64,000 bases of DNA from Agrypnia vestita (GCA_016648135.1 JADDOH010003994.1:124001-188000), one strand, 5' to 3'. Positions 1-12,330 are shown, numbered from the stretch's first letter. The notes: generated from the sequence alone by a model not told the origin. Made by a program: numbers and translations.

Positions 1-660
1 CTTGTTACAGCTCTTAGTGAAACCCTGTAGTGTTTTGTGGTAAAATACCTCAAAATTATTAATAAATGACAGTAAAATATAATAATAATTTATTTAGCAT
101 TACAAGAACGAAAAAACATTACTGCAAAAGTTTGTTTATTCAAACCAATATACAAAGTTACCAAAAATGCTGTTATATCTCATACGAAGGATCATTGCTG
201 GTAACTTTCAATCTATACAGCCACCCTACGCCTCTATCACCTCCTTGATTCTCACTATAAGCGCGAGCACGCTATTTTCAACTCATCGCGGTTCATGACT
301 GTAAACTCTGCCTTGTGAGCAATTTGACGTATGATCGTTAAGGTCACCCCAAGACGGAGATCAATATCCGAAGCGAGGTCCCCGGGTCTTCCATAATCGC
401 GTCTTGGGCTCTTCGGATGATCTCTGGAGTTCTTGTTGATTTCCTGTATTTTCCTCACCACAGTGGGATAGCCCTCCTTGGACTCCTCGAGACTGAATTT
501 CTTCACAACGTCATAAACAATCTATTTTGTTTACCTACTTTAAGAATTGAATAATTTTGGTAGGCATTGTTCCGGCGCGAAGGCTTTCTATAATCACCAC
601 TCTTCTATTGTACTCCATGCTTAGGTTGACAGGCTTGGCCATTTTGAGGTTATGAAAGTC
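1..660 (-). pseudogene. Degenerate Tc1/mariner-type transposase relic
   Basis: On the minus strand, from about 640 downward, a start codon opens MAKPVNLSMEYNRR, followed by a helix-turn-helix-like segment containing ESLRAGTMPTKIIQFLK. Frameshifts lead into KKFSLEESKEG and a second basic, helix-rich stretch (QIAHKAEFTVMNRDELK). A short tail lies near 180-250. The order (DNA-binding N-terminus, then tail, with the central DDE region absent) fits an internally deleted mariner/Tc1-like element known from insects. The 83-codon open stretch at 255-506 is only a piece of it. Family assignment rests on recognising the N-terminus and tail; the catalytic residues are missing, so it is inactive. Terminal repeats were not convincingly defined. 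Confidence 0.5.
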
Positions 661-720
661 TTACTGACATATAGTCATCACATCTCTGTAACGAAACTCC
701 CTATAGTGAAAAACTCTATA

Positions 721-1453
721 ATATAAAAATGAACCAGACTTGTTTGGTTTTCCATAAGAATCCATGTTTTAAATGGATCACTCTTTATAGCGAAAAAATC
801 GGTAGGCTCCTGTCGAAAAAGGGACATCTAGAAAGTCCGTTTTTTGGAATTATCTTACTTTAAGACACTCTGAATAAGGATATAGAAGAATACGGAAGGC
901 CCGTGATGTTAACAGAAACGTCATGAACGGATGGCTGGAGAAGGGTGGCTGGAGTAAGCTTCGAGGTCCTTTAGGTCCCGAGGTCCGAGGTTCCTTACGC
1001 TATCTTCAATGCAGATGAGTCCGGATTTTTTTTTGAAAAAGGATGCCAGACAAAACTCAAATTTAAAAACGATTGTGTATTGTTAGCAAACACTCTTTTC
1101 TTCACAACACTCTAAAGAGCGCATTACCAGTGCTAGCGGACATCAACATGAATCGTACTTTGGGGGATTTTAGGTAAAGGTGGATGCTGTAGAGATGTGC
1201 CGCACCCAGTACATACTATGTTAAAAAAATTCTCTTGTAGAGTGTTTTGTTGCATCTAGTCATCAGACAACTTAAAATTACACCCACTGCCATTTGAAAT
1301 TGAGTATGTTGTATTTTTTTTTCTTTTTCTGTCATGAATTCTCAGCATGTTTTTTAATGTAAAGGTATGTTTGATAGTTAAATATTACAGCACAGGGTTA
1401 AATTCTTTTCTCATTAGATAATTGAATGTAATATTTTGTGTTTTTGCTTGCAG
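721..1453. other. Intron or flanking DNA left of the transporter exons, no gene seen
   Basis: I see no coding exon here. The GC-richer patch at 880-1010, with ggtcc repeats, may be more transposon debris. A pyrimidine-rich tract and ag at 1452-1453 form the acceptor of the next exon. The upstream transporter exons (start codon and first membrane segments) were not found, so they probably lie left of the window. Confidence 0.4.
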
Positions 1454-1538
1454 GATTATGATTCTAGTCTGCCTGTTTGTGACATATTTTGGCACCTGCA
1501 GTGTGTACACAGTCATCATCGCCAAAAACATTCAAAAG
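1454..1538 (+). CDS. SLC36-like transporter, internal exon
   Basis: This is an 85-nt exon between an ag acceptor (1452-1453) and a gt donor (1539-1540). The first base completes a split codon; the remaining 28 codons encode a transmembrane helix ending IIAKNIQK. Confidence 0.85.
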
Positions 1539-3646
1539 GTTATTTATTAGTATTAAATGATTTTCATTTCATTTATAATATTTGTATAAAACTAAATAGA
1601 ACAAACAAAAACATAAACAGCTTTTTAACAGAGACTATCTGAATAACGGTTTTTAAAGAATTGCTTTATTCAACATTTTTTTATTTATTCATGCTATTTC
1701 TATTTCAGGTCATTGAAGTTTACACCCATGAAGAAATAGACCAAAGAATGATGATTGCTGCGCTACTTATTCCCCTTATTCTATTATCATGGGTTCCGAA
1801 TCTGAAGTATTTGGCCCCCGTCTCCATGGTGGCAAACGTCTTCATGGGATTAGGTCTTGGGATTACTTTTTATTATTTAGTGAGAGACATGCCCTCCTCG
1901 TTTGACAAATTTCCCTATGTCGCCGATGTATCAATGTGGCCTGACTTCTTTTCTATAACCATCTTTGCAATGGAAGCTATTGGAGTAGTAATGCCTCTGG
2001 AAAATAGCATGAAGACACCTCAACACTTTGTTGGAATATGTGGAGTACTAAATCAAGGAATGTCGGGTGTAACATTAGTCTACATTTTGCTTGGTTTCCT
2101 GGGATATGTCACTTACTCGGATACACTTGAAGGTGCAATTACTCTCAGCTTGCCTAAAGATGAAATGTAAGTTAATTTTTATTAATTATTTTGAAAATTT
2201 ATGATTTATTATGCCGCGATCGTCTGGCAGTGAGAGTAAATTTCACCATTTTTTCTCACATCTTGTCTTGCGTTTTTTATCACATTTTTTGTATGGAAAT
2301 ATATCATTTTAAAATTAATTCTTCAGGTTACATATATTTTAAATACGGATATCTTATTAAAATGACACAAACTAAATTATATAATTAATCAATTAATTAT
2401 TAAACCTTCGATGTTTTAAAATGAAGAAAATTGTTTCACTTTGTGGGCCTTTTATGACTGTATGGCCTCGTGAGATGTCTTTTTTTTTAAAATAATATTA
2501 CAAAGTAAACGATTATCCTAAATTTATTATAATTATTACAAAATCTGTCAGTTTGTTTACTTACAATTTATGTGTTTTTTTTTCACTTTTTAAAATTTTT
2601 TTTTGTGGTCTTTTCAACTCTTTTTACATGGTTGACAGCTTTTTTACTTCAATAGTCAAAATAATAGATAGGTGAAATTTGAAATAAAATTTCGCAGACG
2701 AATCATTCATTATCCATTTATCCAATCAAATTTTTTTCGCTAACGAGGGGTAGGATTTGGGAGCGAACATACGTCCATTAATTTGTAACTACTGAAGTAA
2801 TAAACGTTAGTTCAAGAAAGTGAATTACATAATGCATTAATTTAATAAAGTGAACCGTTCAAAAAAAAGTTTGTTCAATGAACGATCCATCTCTACTTGA
2901 TACGCGCAAATTTTTGTTTTTTTAAAGTTACTCATTTTTTAATCTATTATAAACTTCTATAGAGAAGTCAAATAGAATGTAATTCCATTAAATTTCTAAT
3001 GCTTATAGTTTATATAGATGCGTGTATTTAAATCTAATACTCATTTCTCGTTTATTCAATTTGCTTGTCTTGACCAATTCCAGTACATATTTATCATTAA
3101 AATACTTATTTTACAAGCATCTTTGCAAGGTTCCTGGCTTGTATTTTTATCTACAGTCTTTGCATGTGTACTCTTTGCTAGTTGTAATACTTATCAAATA
3201 TTAAATATTTTTATCATATTTGTTCTAGTCCTGCTCAAGTGGTGATGATTCTAATTGCCGTAGCTGTATTCTGTACTTTTGGACTTCAATTCTACGTATG
3301 CCTGGAAATTGGATGGGATGGTATCAAGCATAAGTTTACCAAAAGGGCTACCCTGGTGAACTACACCATGAGAACTGTTCTAGTGATAGCTGCAGTACTT
3401 TTGGCCATTGCTGTACCAACAATATCACCTTTCATCGGACTGATTGGTGCCTTTTGCTTTTCCATACTAGGTTTAATTATCCCAGCCATTATCGAAATTG
3501 TCACTTATTGGGACATTGGCTTTGGCAAATGGAACTGGGTTGTTTGGAAAAATATTGTTGTTGGTATTTTTGGTGTCTTCGCACTTGTATTTGGCTCCAT
3601 GAATGCGGTACAAGATATTCTGAAAATCTATCAAGTACCAAAGTAA
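1454..3646 (+). CDS. Proton-coupled amino-acid transporter-like protein (SLC36/PAT family), 3' part, three exons
   Basis: The product should be a multi-pass membrane protein that moves small neutral amino acids with protons, at the plasma membrane or lysosome. Three exons join in frame: 1454-1538, 1709-2166 and 3229-3646, giving 319 codons plus a TAA stop at 3644-3646. The first exon gives a membrane segment with VTYFGTCSVYTVIIAKNIQ. The second carries LKYLAPVSMVANVFMGLGLG and the family hallmark TIFAMEAIGVVMPLEN followed by MKTPQ. The third has FCTFGLQFYVCLEIGWDGIK and the last helices. All introns are GT-AG. Family members are usually 450-500 residues, so about 130-170 N-terminal residues are missing from view. 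The reading frame is clean and probably functional. In insects this family includes pathetic and several paralogues; I cannot say which this is. Confidence 0.9.
1709..2166 (+). CDS. SLC36-like transporter, central exon
   Basis: This is a 458-nt exon after a polypyrimidine-ag acceptor (tttcag) and before the donor gtaagt at 2167. It starts in phase with VIEVYTHEEID and ends in ITLSLPKDE plus two bases of a split Ile codon. It contains four to five hydrophobic segments and the MEAIGVVMPLEN motif. Confidence 0.92.
2167..3228 (+). other. Intron of the transporter with a candidate hAT-type end
   Basis: This GT-AG intron contains no exon I can support. Around 2860-2897 a sequence ending gaacgatccatctctact resembles the terminus of hAT-like non-autonomous elements seen in insects (reverse complement agagatggatcgttc). 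No matching opposite end was found, so this may be a fragment. Confidence 0.4.
3229..3646 (+). CDS. SLC36-like transporter, last coding exon
   Basis: The acceptor is ttctag at 3223-3228. The first base completes the Ile codon begun in the previous exon, then PAQVVMILIAVAVF. It ends in IYQVPK and TAA. The last membrane helices lie at codons ~45-125 of this exon. Confidence 0.92.
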
Positions 3647-4970
3647 TTGAAACATTAAATAAAACAGAAAATTACTCTTTTGGCTTCTCTGCTAGGCAAT
3701 ACCTGTTCTAGAGAATCCATATTATTTTGCATAAATAATTTTAAATATGCAATAAAATAGAGCACGGCCAAAATAAAATAAAATTGTAAAATAGTTTTAC
3801 TTGCACATAAATGTTTTCATTGGGTAAAATGTACATTGAAATGATGTTTTTCAAAAAATGAGTATACTCTCTTAAAAATATTAAGATTGTGGACACATTA
3901 TTTGAAATTGTCTACATATAGTATTTACTAACCATTGTTGATAGCAAATAAAGAATGAATTTGTATTGAATGGTTTAATGAAATATATGCACATACTAGT
4001 GTGAATCTGAAAACATTGATAAAATACAACCAGGTTTGCATATTATGATTTTCATGTACAGGCACTTCTCAACACCAATGAGTATGATTCTCCAAGTAAT
4101 TTGAACCTAAAAATTATTAGAATAGAACCCCGGCATGAGATTATATTTACTGTATATTATTTTTCTCGACTTCTGAAATATGTATTTCTTCTTTTTCAAA
4201 ATTTTACTGTCTTGATGAAATTATGTAAATATATCATTACTTTCCAATGTGACTTCCAAAAATTTTTGGGATGAATGCTTAAATAAATTACATTTAAGTC
4301 CAAAATGCAGATTTCCTGAGATGTTCAAATTGTAAATCTGAGTTTCAAGGCTATAATATATATATATATTATATATTCGTAAACCTTTATATAAGCTGTG
4401 AAAACATGTAAAAATCTTATTAAAAACTAATCACTAATTTGTACTTGTCTTGTATTGTCTATTATTCAAAAAATATATGAAAATCTCACTGACATTGCTG
4501 GTATCTGATTTTTTTTGTTGTTGAATGATCTTTGAATTTATCAATCCACTCTAAAAGTTCACCAATTAATTTAAAAGGTCATTTTAAAATACAACTTTGC
4601 GAAAATTGAGTTGAAAATTTTATTATGAAGATAATTGATTTTATGGTTTACCATAAACGGCAGTATTATATAGATGTACCTTAATTTACATGTTAACATG
4701 CCTACCTTGGGTGGCGTATATGTAACACCTTGCTCGTGGTAAATACAATACATATGTGTAACATGCTCAAGGTAAAGAAATGGTTAAGCAATAAAAATTA
4801 AACAGTTAAAAAGATCCAAATATACAAAAATTGGATTTTGAGAAATGCCTGTATTGATTATGTATACTTTTTATACATTGATTAAATAATGACAAGTTAG
4901 GAGCATTCTTAGATCATTTAGGTATTAAAATGACAATTGGTGAGGAGTCAAAATTGTTTTTATTTCATTA
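3647..4970 (+). other. 3' UTR and downstream intergenic DNA
   Basis: The transporter 3' UTR follows the stop codon. Candidate poly(A) signals (aataaa) occur at about 3655, 3750-3780 and 3946. Further right is AT-rich DNA with an alternating ta palindrome near 4350-4375. No gene is supported. Confidence 0.5.
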
Positions 4971-5358
4971 GGGGTACCAAAATTTTTTTTACCTGTCTGA
5001 CGCTAGATCGCTAGCCATCACTTTTTGACACAGCTACAATTCTTTGTTAGATCAGTAAAATAGTTTTAAAAATGCATTTACAACGATAGGGGTTCAAATG
5101 ATTAAATTACAATTTGTTTAGATATTCAATGTCATATTATTTACATGCAAAAAATAGTCTCTGATATTAGTAATATAAAAACTAACAAGGGCATTTTAAG
5201 CCTAAGGAGTTTTTGTAAATATAAGGATCAATAACTATCTTGGTCTTTGGATGAAAGTAACGTCTATTGATGGAGAATATATTAGGGAAAGATATATTTT
5301 TTTAATTTGTTTTTAAATAACACTTTTCATTTTCAAAACTGTAACTTTTGGGTACCCC
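4971..5358. mobile_element. MITE with GGGGTACC termini, TA-flanked
   Basis: A left end ggggtaccaaaattt at 4971 is mirrored by aacttttgggtacccc ending at 5358. Both ends are bordered by TA (4969-4970 and 5359-5360), as expected for a TA target duplication of Tc1/mariner-type MITEs. It is 388 bp with no coding capacity. Confidence 0.65.
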
Positions 5359-7200
5359 TAATAAAAAGTCCAAAACCCCGGAACTTCATGAGCTTGAGCT
5401 TACTATGTTATGGCTGTGTGATGGAACGAAACGGCATAAAAATTATAGCAAACATTTTACATGATTCCTGGACTATATACATAATTAAATAAATGAAGAA
5501 GGTATGACAGAAGGTTGGCAGTGTGATAGTTCATTGTGCAACGTGCCTTACAGACTAAAGATTGAATTTAAAAATCTATATTAACTTACTTTGGTATATT
5601 ATTTGTGCCTTCGAGGAGTAAATGTGATTTACTTTATGAATATTTTGATTTTTTAAGGGGGTTGCAAGTCTAGTCCAACTTTTAATTTGAATTATGTAGA
5701 ATGCTTGGTGGAAGCTGTTTACGTAATCTGAATGGGCAAGATCTAATTCCACTTGTATTTTGTACCACTTAATAATTTTTATACACATGTTTTATTACAC
5801 TTTTTAAGGATATCTGAAGATATCCTAAATTGTATCTGTATTCCAATATAGCTTTTTAAATACAATTAAATATATGTAAAAATAAAATGTGTTATATTAT
5901 TTCAAATAATTATGCTTTTTCTCAAATACTCCCAACTGTTTGCAGAATTTTAACGAGCAAGTTTTAATTCAATGTTTTGTCAATTATTATGTAGGTACTC
6001 CAAAATATACTACACAGTGCTGGAACCACTTACTCTCATAAGATATCACATGTGATGCTTAATTTCAAAATACACATTTTCAAATTTCAAAATGCCCTCC
6101 AAAAGTAATTGATATTGGTTACACTTCATACGAAAGAACATTTTCTTAATTATGAGATAATTGTGTTTGCTTTTTTATTTTTAAGTTACATTTATTATTT
6201 TATGTAATTACAAGAATTCAAAATCAATCAATGGAATATCAGATAGACAAAAGTTAAGACACCTTCTAAATTATTTGAATTAAGATCAGATGGTTTTTAT
6301 CGCAGAGGCATTGAAAAACTTGTGGAATATTAGCAAGAAGTTGTAAATAATATTGTCTAATTTGTTGTAAATTTTTGTTGCGTCCTCTTCATTTGGAAAA
6401 AATGGACACAACTTTGTTAACAACTAATACATATAAACTTACATACATAAAAGTCACACCCTCAGTGTATTTGTATGTTTTTGGCTAACATTACTTGGTA
6501 ACCATGTAGAGCCCATGTTTCATAACTTTGCACTCTTTAATGCACTGATACGATTGCGTATAATACAGAGTGTATCAATGTATTAGTAGCTAACCTTGCT
6601 GTGGTTCACTGACGGTGTGGGTCAGCACGCAATAGATTTTCAGGCACATGCGTATTTGTTTATTGCAGAGAGATTTATTTATAGAGCTGGAGAGCAAATT
6701 TATTTATTATTTACTACTATATTTACTGTAATTATGGCAGAAATACTTTGTGCAATCAATATATAATGTGAAATGCATGCTTTTATGTTCTCTTTTTTAT
6801 GACTCTTTGTAAGGCATTGCCATAGACGTCATTATTGCATACCGATTAAATAAAGATGTAATATTCATAAACTGAAAAAACGTCTTCTGAAACATTTTTA
6901 TTTATTTCCGAAGGTATTTCTTGAAAAAATGATTACATATATTCAAATTAAATTACAGCAATGACCGACTGAAAAAACACTATTCACACAGAAATGGTTG
7001 TTTATTGATGAAAATACCCTTTCTCTCTCCAAGCACAAGAGTTAGTCTATTTTTGGAGAGGTGCCTAGAGCGATAGAATTTATGTAATCTTTTGGTTCTA
7101 ATTAGTGATGATTAAGTTACTCACATATTGTGAATAACTTAACGTTTCTTTACGTTTTAGAGCTTTCTGATTGATTAAATTCATTAATTTCAAACCTGTC
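5359..7200. other. AT-rich intergenic DNA without recognisable gene
   Basis: Open stretches here are short and lack domain signatures. Candidate poly(A)-like ends (aataaag at 6848) occur, but there is no upstream exon that I can identify. Confidence 0.4.
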
Positions 7201-7204
7201 AAAC

Positions 7205-7300
7205 TTAAAACGTCAAAATTAATGGCGTTACAATGTTATAAAATAACTGTCAAGATACAGAAATAGCAATATTACAATTTTCAGAACACGGCCGATTGTT
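7205..7300 (+). repeat. Dispersed repeat copy 1 (partner at 32284)
   Basis: This stretch and 32284-32372 share a direct, near-identical run including aactgtcaagatacagaaat, then a variant of caatatt, then ttttcagaa and acggccgat. They are two members of an undefined interspersed repeat. Confidence 0.7.
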
Positions 7301-8790
7301 TCTGAAAATGAAAATTAGGTTTGATAATAAAAAGATGGTGCATTCAATTAAAAATTTATTATGTACTTATATCAAATCCGCTAATTCTATAATAATAATC
7401 AGAAAAAAATTGGCAAAGAAAACTGGCATAAATCAATATTATTATAGCATATGTTTTAAATTTTACGAGCTACCTCTCTATAAAAGAAAGTCTTGTGTTT
7501 AGAGAGGGAATATGTTTTCATAATGAACGTAATTTCAGTTTAAAATACATGATGTATTGGAAGGTTAGAGTGTGTTGGGGCCGAGATCCACAAACTGGGT
7601 GTCGTACTGGAAGAATTTGGACACACCAGGCTCTGAAGGAGACCTCACCGACTACTCAAAGAGATGCATGAGACTAGGGTGCAGGTGTGGGATCGACTCG
7701 GAAGTGAATTAATAGGGTGCTATAATGTGCATTGCTAGACTGGATTGAATGAATTTTACATTTGGTGGAACTGAAAGTAAATTTAGAATATTATTACAGT
7801 TTATAACAAAAGAGCATATTTTATTTAGCTATAGCTAACTACTTCTAGCTTAATTTTACTAAAACTTATTTATTGAAAAGAATATTAACGAAATCGGCCG
7901 CTACCTTCTCCCTGAACCTAGTTTCTATCAATACAAATTCCTATGAAATATTAGCTTTTAATCACAACATCTAAATTAGTGTTTGTTGAAATGTGATGAT
8001 CCTGAGACACGTTCTGATGCTGGAACAATGCCATTCTGTTGGAGATCAGCTTGGAGGTCCCTTGGAAGTGTTTTGCACAATTCCAGAGTCCCGTGGCAGC
8101 AATCCTCGCGTTCATCCTTCATCCTTGTCCTGGCTATCTTGACCATCGAACGATGTGTTTGCATTGTTGTTTAATTTCGTATTCATGATTAGAAGCTTAA
8201 CATTAAATTTCTTGTAATGTAATGGATTTTGCAGATGCCAATATTTTATTATTGACGGAAATGGTTCAGAAATACCTCCTTAATTTAGTTGGTATCAATG
8301 TTTCATGAACATTATTGCCTTAGTGAATTTAATTTAAAGTTAATTTTAAACCACAATGATGGAATGCACACCATCAAGATTATAGAAATGTTTTTACATC
8401 GCGAAACTGGACAATCTACGTGTTTTTTAATGAATCTAGCTGAAACCAACGAGGGTTCTGTAAAAGAGAATATAATACAAAAATTCGTAAGGTCGTAAAT
8501 TATGGTCTGTTGTTCTCTAGAATGGACGAGCACAATAGTGATTATTACCGGGTGGAACATTTAAAACATTTAACGAACCCTCTCATGGCTTTCATGGCTT
8601 AGGTGAAGTGATTAGTATTGCAGAAGAGTTCGATCTTTGCCATGCGGGAGTTTTTATAGCTTCCCGTTACTAGAGATGGATCCTCCTAGTGTTGAGCAGC
8701 GTTCAAAGATATGTCGCGATATTTTTGGTATTATAACATCTTTTTTAACTCCCTTTATATTAACTCGTGGCGTCTGCTTGCTTGACGAAA
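7301..8790. other. Intergenic DNA of unclear origin
   Basis: Patches at 7560-7740 and 7985-8165 are GC-richer than their surroundings and may be transposon fragments. The 62-63 codon open frames on both strands at about 7976-8174 overlap and show no recognisable motif. No gene is called. Confidence 0.35.
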
Positions 8791-8800
8791 AAACTTTGGA

Positions 8801-9220
8801 TCAATTTTTAACCCTTTTCCCGTGATCCAATCGAGTAATTTTTTTTAAACTTTTAGAGTTTATTCCTGGATATCGATCGGACAGAATCATACCAATTCTA
8901 TTTCCATGTGTGACTTTTTTAACCAACTTTATAAAGTCATTAGCACTTTGTGTTTTTGAAGTTAAAATATACGCATATCTAGAGAAATGATCTACAAGAT
9001 GCAAATATGTTTTTGTAGAGCATGAGCCACCAAATCCTCCAATGGTATCTATGGATACTATTTCAAATGGGTAAGTTGCAGGACCTAAGTGAGACATTAG
9101 TCCATATTTATATTTTCCTCTAGATTTATTTTTTAAGCAGATTTCACAATTGTCACAATTTTTTTTTATATTACATGTTAAATTTTTCGCCACGTAGTAG
9201 GGTACAATTTTGTTTTTCAA
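8801..9220 (-). pseudogene. Ty3/gypsy integrase fragment
   Basis: This 139-codon open stretch carries the second half of an integrase zinc finger (NCDNCEIC, CxxC spacing). The catalytic core starts with SIDTIGGFGG (first Asp) and continues LVDHFSRYAYI to LSDRYPGI, which holds the second Asp. The last catalytic Glu and the C-terminal domain are missing, so the element is truncated or rearranged at about 8800. It is the downstream continuation of the gypsy pol pieces at 9285-9548 and 14090-15838, all on the minus strand. Confidence 0.85.
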
Positions 9221-9284
9221 TTGTTGTATACCTATGTGACAATAAAAATAATGAATTTTTTTTATGAAGGTTTTGCTGAATTCT

Positions 9285-9520
9285 TCAGTTAATATAATCT
9301 TTGTTTTTTTTCTTATTTTTTTTATAATATATTTTATTCTTTAATTCTAGTCCTTTTTTATTCTGTTTTATACCTTCATTTCTTTCTTGATCATTTTGGA
9401 TGTCTTCTAGTTTAATTACGTTAACAATTTTTAAACTTTCTTCTTGATTTTCATATGGTTCTACTACAGGATTTCTGCTTAAACTGTCTGCTTCAAAGTT
9501 GTATTTTCCTGGGGAATATA
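9285..9520 (-). pseudogene. Ty3/gypsy RNase H tail and linker
   Basis: Right after the insertion junction at 9520 the minus strand reads IYSPGKYNFEADSLSRNP, the standard end of a gypsy RNase H domain (PGKxNxxADxLSR). It is followed by a Lys/Glu-rich linker toward the integrase. The N-terminal part of the same RNase H lies 4.5 kb away at 14090-14250; about ten residues expected at the junction are missing. Confidence 0.85.
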
Positions 9521-10107
9521 TGGACGTAGTTATGCAGAAAGCAGCCAACCCACAAAATGCTAAAAATGAGTTATGTACGGGTTTGGACAGCTTCCTACGA
9601 TATCTTTATATGCTGAAATCGTCCATGCTCTTTATGCTATAGTTTTTTGTATATTCAAGATTTTTCTAACCCACATCACGGCTATCGCTGTTATTAATTA
9701 ATGCATAAAACATCCATGTGGTATGGACGCATTATGCGATTTTTGTTATTACCCAAAGATCATTTTGCAGAAAACATCCAAGTGGGTTGAACGTTTTGTA
9801 TGCCTCCGATAGTACCGTTAAAGTCCGTCCAACTTATCTGGAGAATAAAGGAGGGCGTCCCTATCGTTGTGGTACTGCCCGTAGTCTAAAAATTATCTCA
9901 TTTGTAGGGAATTTTATGCAAATTCGTTTTTTCTTAAACAAGTTATTAAGCAGTATACGACTCGATAAAAAACAAAAAATGTAAACTAACGTACAAATAA
10001 ATTTATCAAAATATACATAAAATATACAACATCACAAAATGGCGTTTTTTCAAAATTAAAGAAAAATACAATTTTCAGGAAAAAAACAAACAATAATAAT
10101 TCTTTTA

Positions 10108-10291
10108 GGCCGGCGCCACATTACGCAGATCTTCTGCCGCGTTTTTTTCCGTTGCGCCAAATCGGCAAAGCAAATAGATCGACCGATCATCCGCGTAGTG
10201 TGTTTAATAAGCGCATATTGTATGGAAAGAAATGTAGCGATGTTCCACGACAGAAGAGACGCGGCGGAAGATCCGCGCAGTGTGGCGCCGG
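10108..10291. mobile_element. GC-rich palindromic MITE, left-arm copy
   Basis: Inverted ends ggccggcgccacattacgca and (complement) tgcgcggatcttccgccgcg pair across 184 bp. The same element sits at the symmetrical place in the right arm (12149-12330), so it was present before the palindrome formed. TAAAA runs flank it, but the target duplication is ambiguous. Confidence 0.7.
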
Positions 10292-10368
10292 TTTTATTCG
10301 GTGTCTCATACCTAATGATCATGACCACCATGTTTAACTCAGTAACACCTAAGGATATCAATCGGTTT

Positions 10369-10500
10369 AGGGCCGTTGTATCAACTTGGTTTATAATCTT
10401 TCGTTCAAAGTATAGATATTTTGCATTTTCCACCGATCAAACAACTCGCTCTCGTAAGAATCTATGAACTATTGCTATAAAGGAAGTTGATGCAACCAGT
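10369..10500. mobile_element. PIF/Harbinger-like MITE, diverged copy
   Basis: It is similar along its length to the well-preserved MITE at 31255-31396. It shares ttagggcc, an internal catagat / ttttgcatt / ccaccgatca pattern and a mirrored end, gttgatgcaacc. The right-arm counterpart (11985-12075) retains only half. Confidence 0.55.
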
Positions 10501-10633
10501 CTTTAATGTGCATAAATAAAAAAGTTTATTTTTGAAAAAAGATGTTTATACAAATGAACTCGTTAATGAATTATGTAATAAAAAGTATAAATAATAAAAA
10601 TTGTATGTAAAAAATTAACGAATAAAATATGTT

Positions 10634-10986
10634 CTAAAACTTTTCCCATCTTACGGCATCTAATTCAATTTTTCCACTTATCCTTGTTCTTTTTTTTCCG
10701 GGTGTAGATATTTTAATACCCATTTCCACGGCCACTTTACCTTCTTTAAATATTTTGTAAATTACCGATTCAGAAATACCTGAAGAAATTGTATAATAGT
10801 AAAATAAAAAACAAAGTATGGGAAAATCATTTTAACTGCATGGCAGCACTAACCTGAAGTGGCGGCAATAAGTCTATGAACAAAATCAAACGGTATAATT
10901 GGAGCTTTTAGACGTTGTTCCTCTTCAAAAAACGTGTGCATTTTCAAGATTATTTCCCGAACACCGCTTTTAATGGTTTTTGGCAT
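10634..10986 (-). CDS. Truncated IS630/Tc1-like transposase N-terminus with an intron
   Basis: Two exons on the minus strand, 10986-10854 and 10779-10634, are separated by a 74-nt GT-AG intron. They give a clean 92-codon frame from MPKTIKSGVREIILKMHTFF to a TAG stop. The visible segments are a charged start, APIIPFDFVHRLIAATSGIS and VIYKIFKEGKVAVEMGIKI (a helix-turn-helix type DNA-binding domain), then a basic TPGKKRTR linker. In intact insect relatives this precedes a DDE endonuclease domain, which is absent here; the frame ends at DAVRWEKF. It may be a deletion derivative able to make only the DNA-binding part. The matching region in the right arm has lost its frame. Confidence 0.6.
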
Positions 10987-11376
10987 GGTGACAATCTAAA
11001 ATTTTCTTAAAAAACTATCGAAACAGTCGTGAACCCCTCTGTAAACAAAGTCTGTCAAAGGTCTGTCAGCTGTAGATAATCCAATATGGCGTCGTTAGTT
11101 CCAAATTTGGCCATTCTTCAGATAAGTTAGACGGACTATAATTCCATGCTTTACCAAATTCATAGAAAACATCCAAGCCACTTGAACTTTTTCTGTGGTT
11201 TGCTTATGGTCAATAATGCGGATATAGTCCGTCTAACTTATCTTAAGAATGGCCAAATTTGGAACTAACGACGCCATATTGGATTATCTACAGCTGACAG
11301 ACCTTTGACAGATTTTGTTTACAGAGGGGTTCACGACTGTTTCGATAGTTTTTTATGAAAATTTTAGATTGTCACC

Positions 11377-11965
11377 ATGCCAAAAACCATTAAAAGTGGT
11401 GTTCGGGAAATAATCTTCAAAATGCACATGTTTTTTGAAGAGGACAACGTCTAAAAGCCCCAATTATACCGTTTGATTTTGTTCATTGTCGTATTGCCAT
11501 CGTATTGCCGCCGCTTCAAGTTAGTGCTGCCATGCAGTTATAGTGACTTTCCCATACCAAAGTTTTTTATTTTACTATTATACAATTTCTTCAGGTATTT
11601 CTGAATCGGCAATTCGCAAAATAGTTAAAGAAGGTAAAGCGGCCGTGGAAATGGGCATTAAAGTATCTACACCCGGAAAAAAAAACAAGGATAAGTGGAA
11701 AAATTGATATTGATAACTTTGATTTGGGAGTCATTAGGCGAAAGGGACACGATTTTTATAATTTTAAGAAAGAGTTACCTACATAAAGTAAACTGTAAAA
11801 GGTATTGAAAGAAGACATAAATTTTCAAGGATGTCGTGAGACATTGCGTAAATTACCTACTGTAAAGTAGGTAATTTACGCAATAAAGTATAAAGTAACC
11901 GTAAGGTGCTTATAGAACGCAATGATATATGTGCCATGAGAGCAAAATTCTTGTACGAATAGGCC
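11377..11965 (+). pseudogene. Decayed IS630/Tc1-like transposase, right arm
   Basis: It starts with the same residues as the left-arm gene but an early frame break ends the frame after FFEED. The intron (around 11520-11590) is still recognisable. Downstream pieces continue into a region the left arm lacks. Several stops and shifts make it non-coding. Confidence 0.65.
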
Positions 11966-12148
11966 AGTCATATATCTAGATGAAACGAGAGCGAGTTGTT
12001 TGATCGGTGGAAAACGCAAAATATCTATGCTTTGAACGAAAGATTACTATAAACCAAGTTGATACAACGGGCCTAAACCGATTGATATCCTTAGGTGTTA
12101 CTTAGTTAAATATGGAGGTCATCATTAGGTATGAAACACCGAATAAAA

Positions 12149-12330
12149 CCGGCGCCACACTGCGCGGATCTTCCGCCGCGTCTTTTCTATCGCGGAACAT
12201 CGCTACATTTCTTTCCATACAATATGCGCTTATTAAACACACTACGCGGATGATCGGACGATCTATTTGCTTTGCCGACTGGCGCAACGGAAAATACGCG
12301 GCGGAAGATCTGCGTAATGTAGCACCGGCC
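12149..12330. mobile_element. GC-rich palindromic MITE, right-arm copy
   Basis: This is the inverted counterpart of 10108-10291, with ends ccggcgccacactgcgcgga and tgcgtaatgtagcaccggcc. It was duplicated together with the arm. Confidence 0.7.

Larger units (their letters stand above)
9822..11140 (-). mobile_element. IS630/Tc1-like transposon, left copy of a head-to-head pair
   Basis: It is bounded by agtccgtccaacttatct (9822) and the complementary agataagttagacggact (ending 11137). It is inverted relative to 11226-12773, giving a palindrome of about 1.3 kb per arm. It contains the 5' coding part of a transposase (10634-10986) and two nested palindromic MITEs (10108-10291, 10369-10500). The centre between the two copies is only about 85 bp. 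Confidence 0.7.

Noticed and set aside
10056..10467. 125-, 61- and 89-codon frames on both strands
   Set aside because: They are shadows of the palindromic MITEs and the IS630 arm; the same strings appear inverted at 12102-12333.
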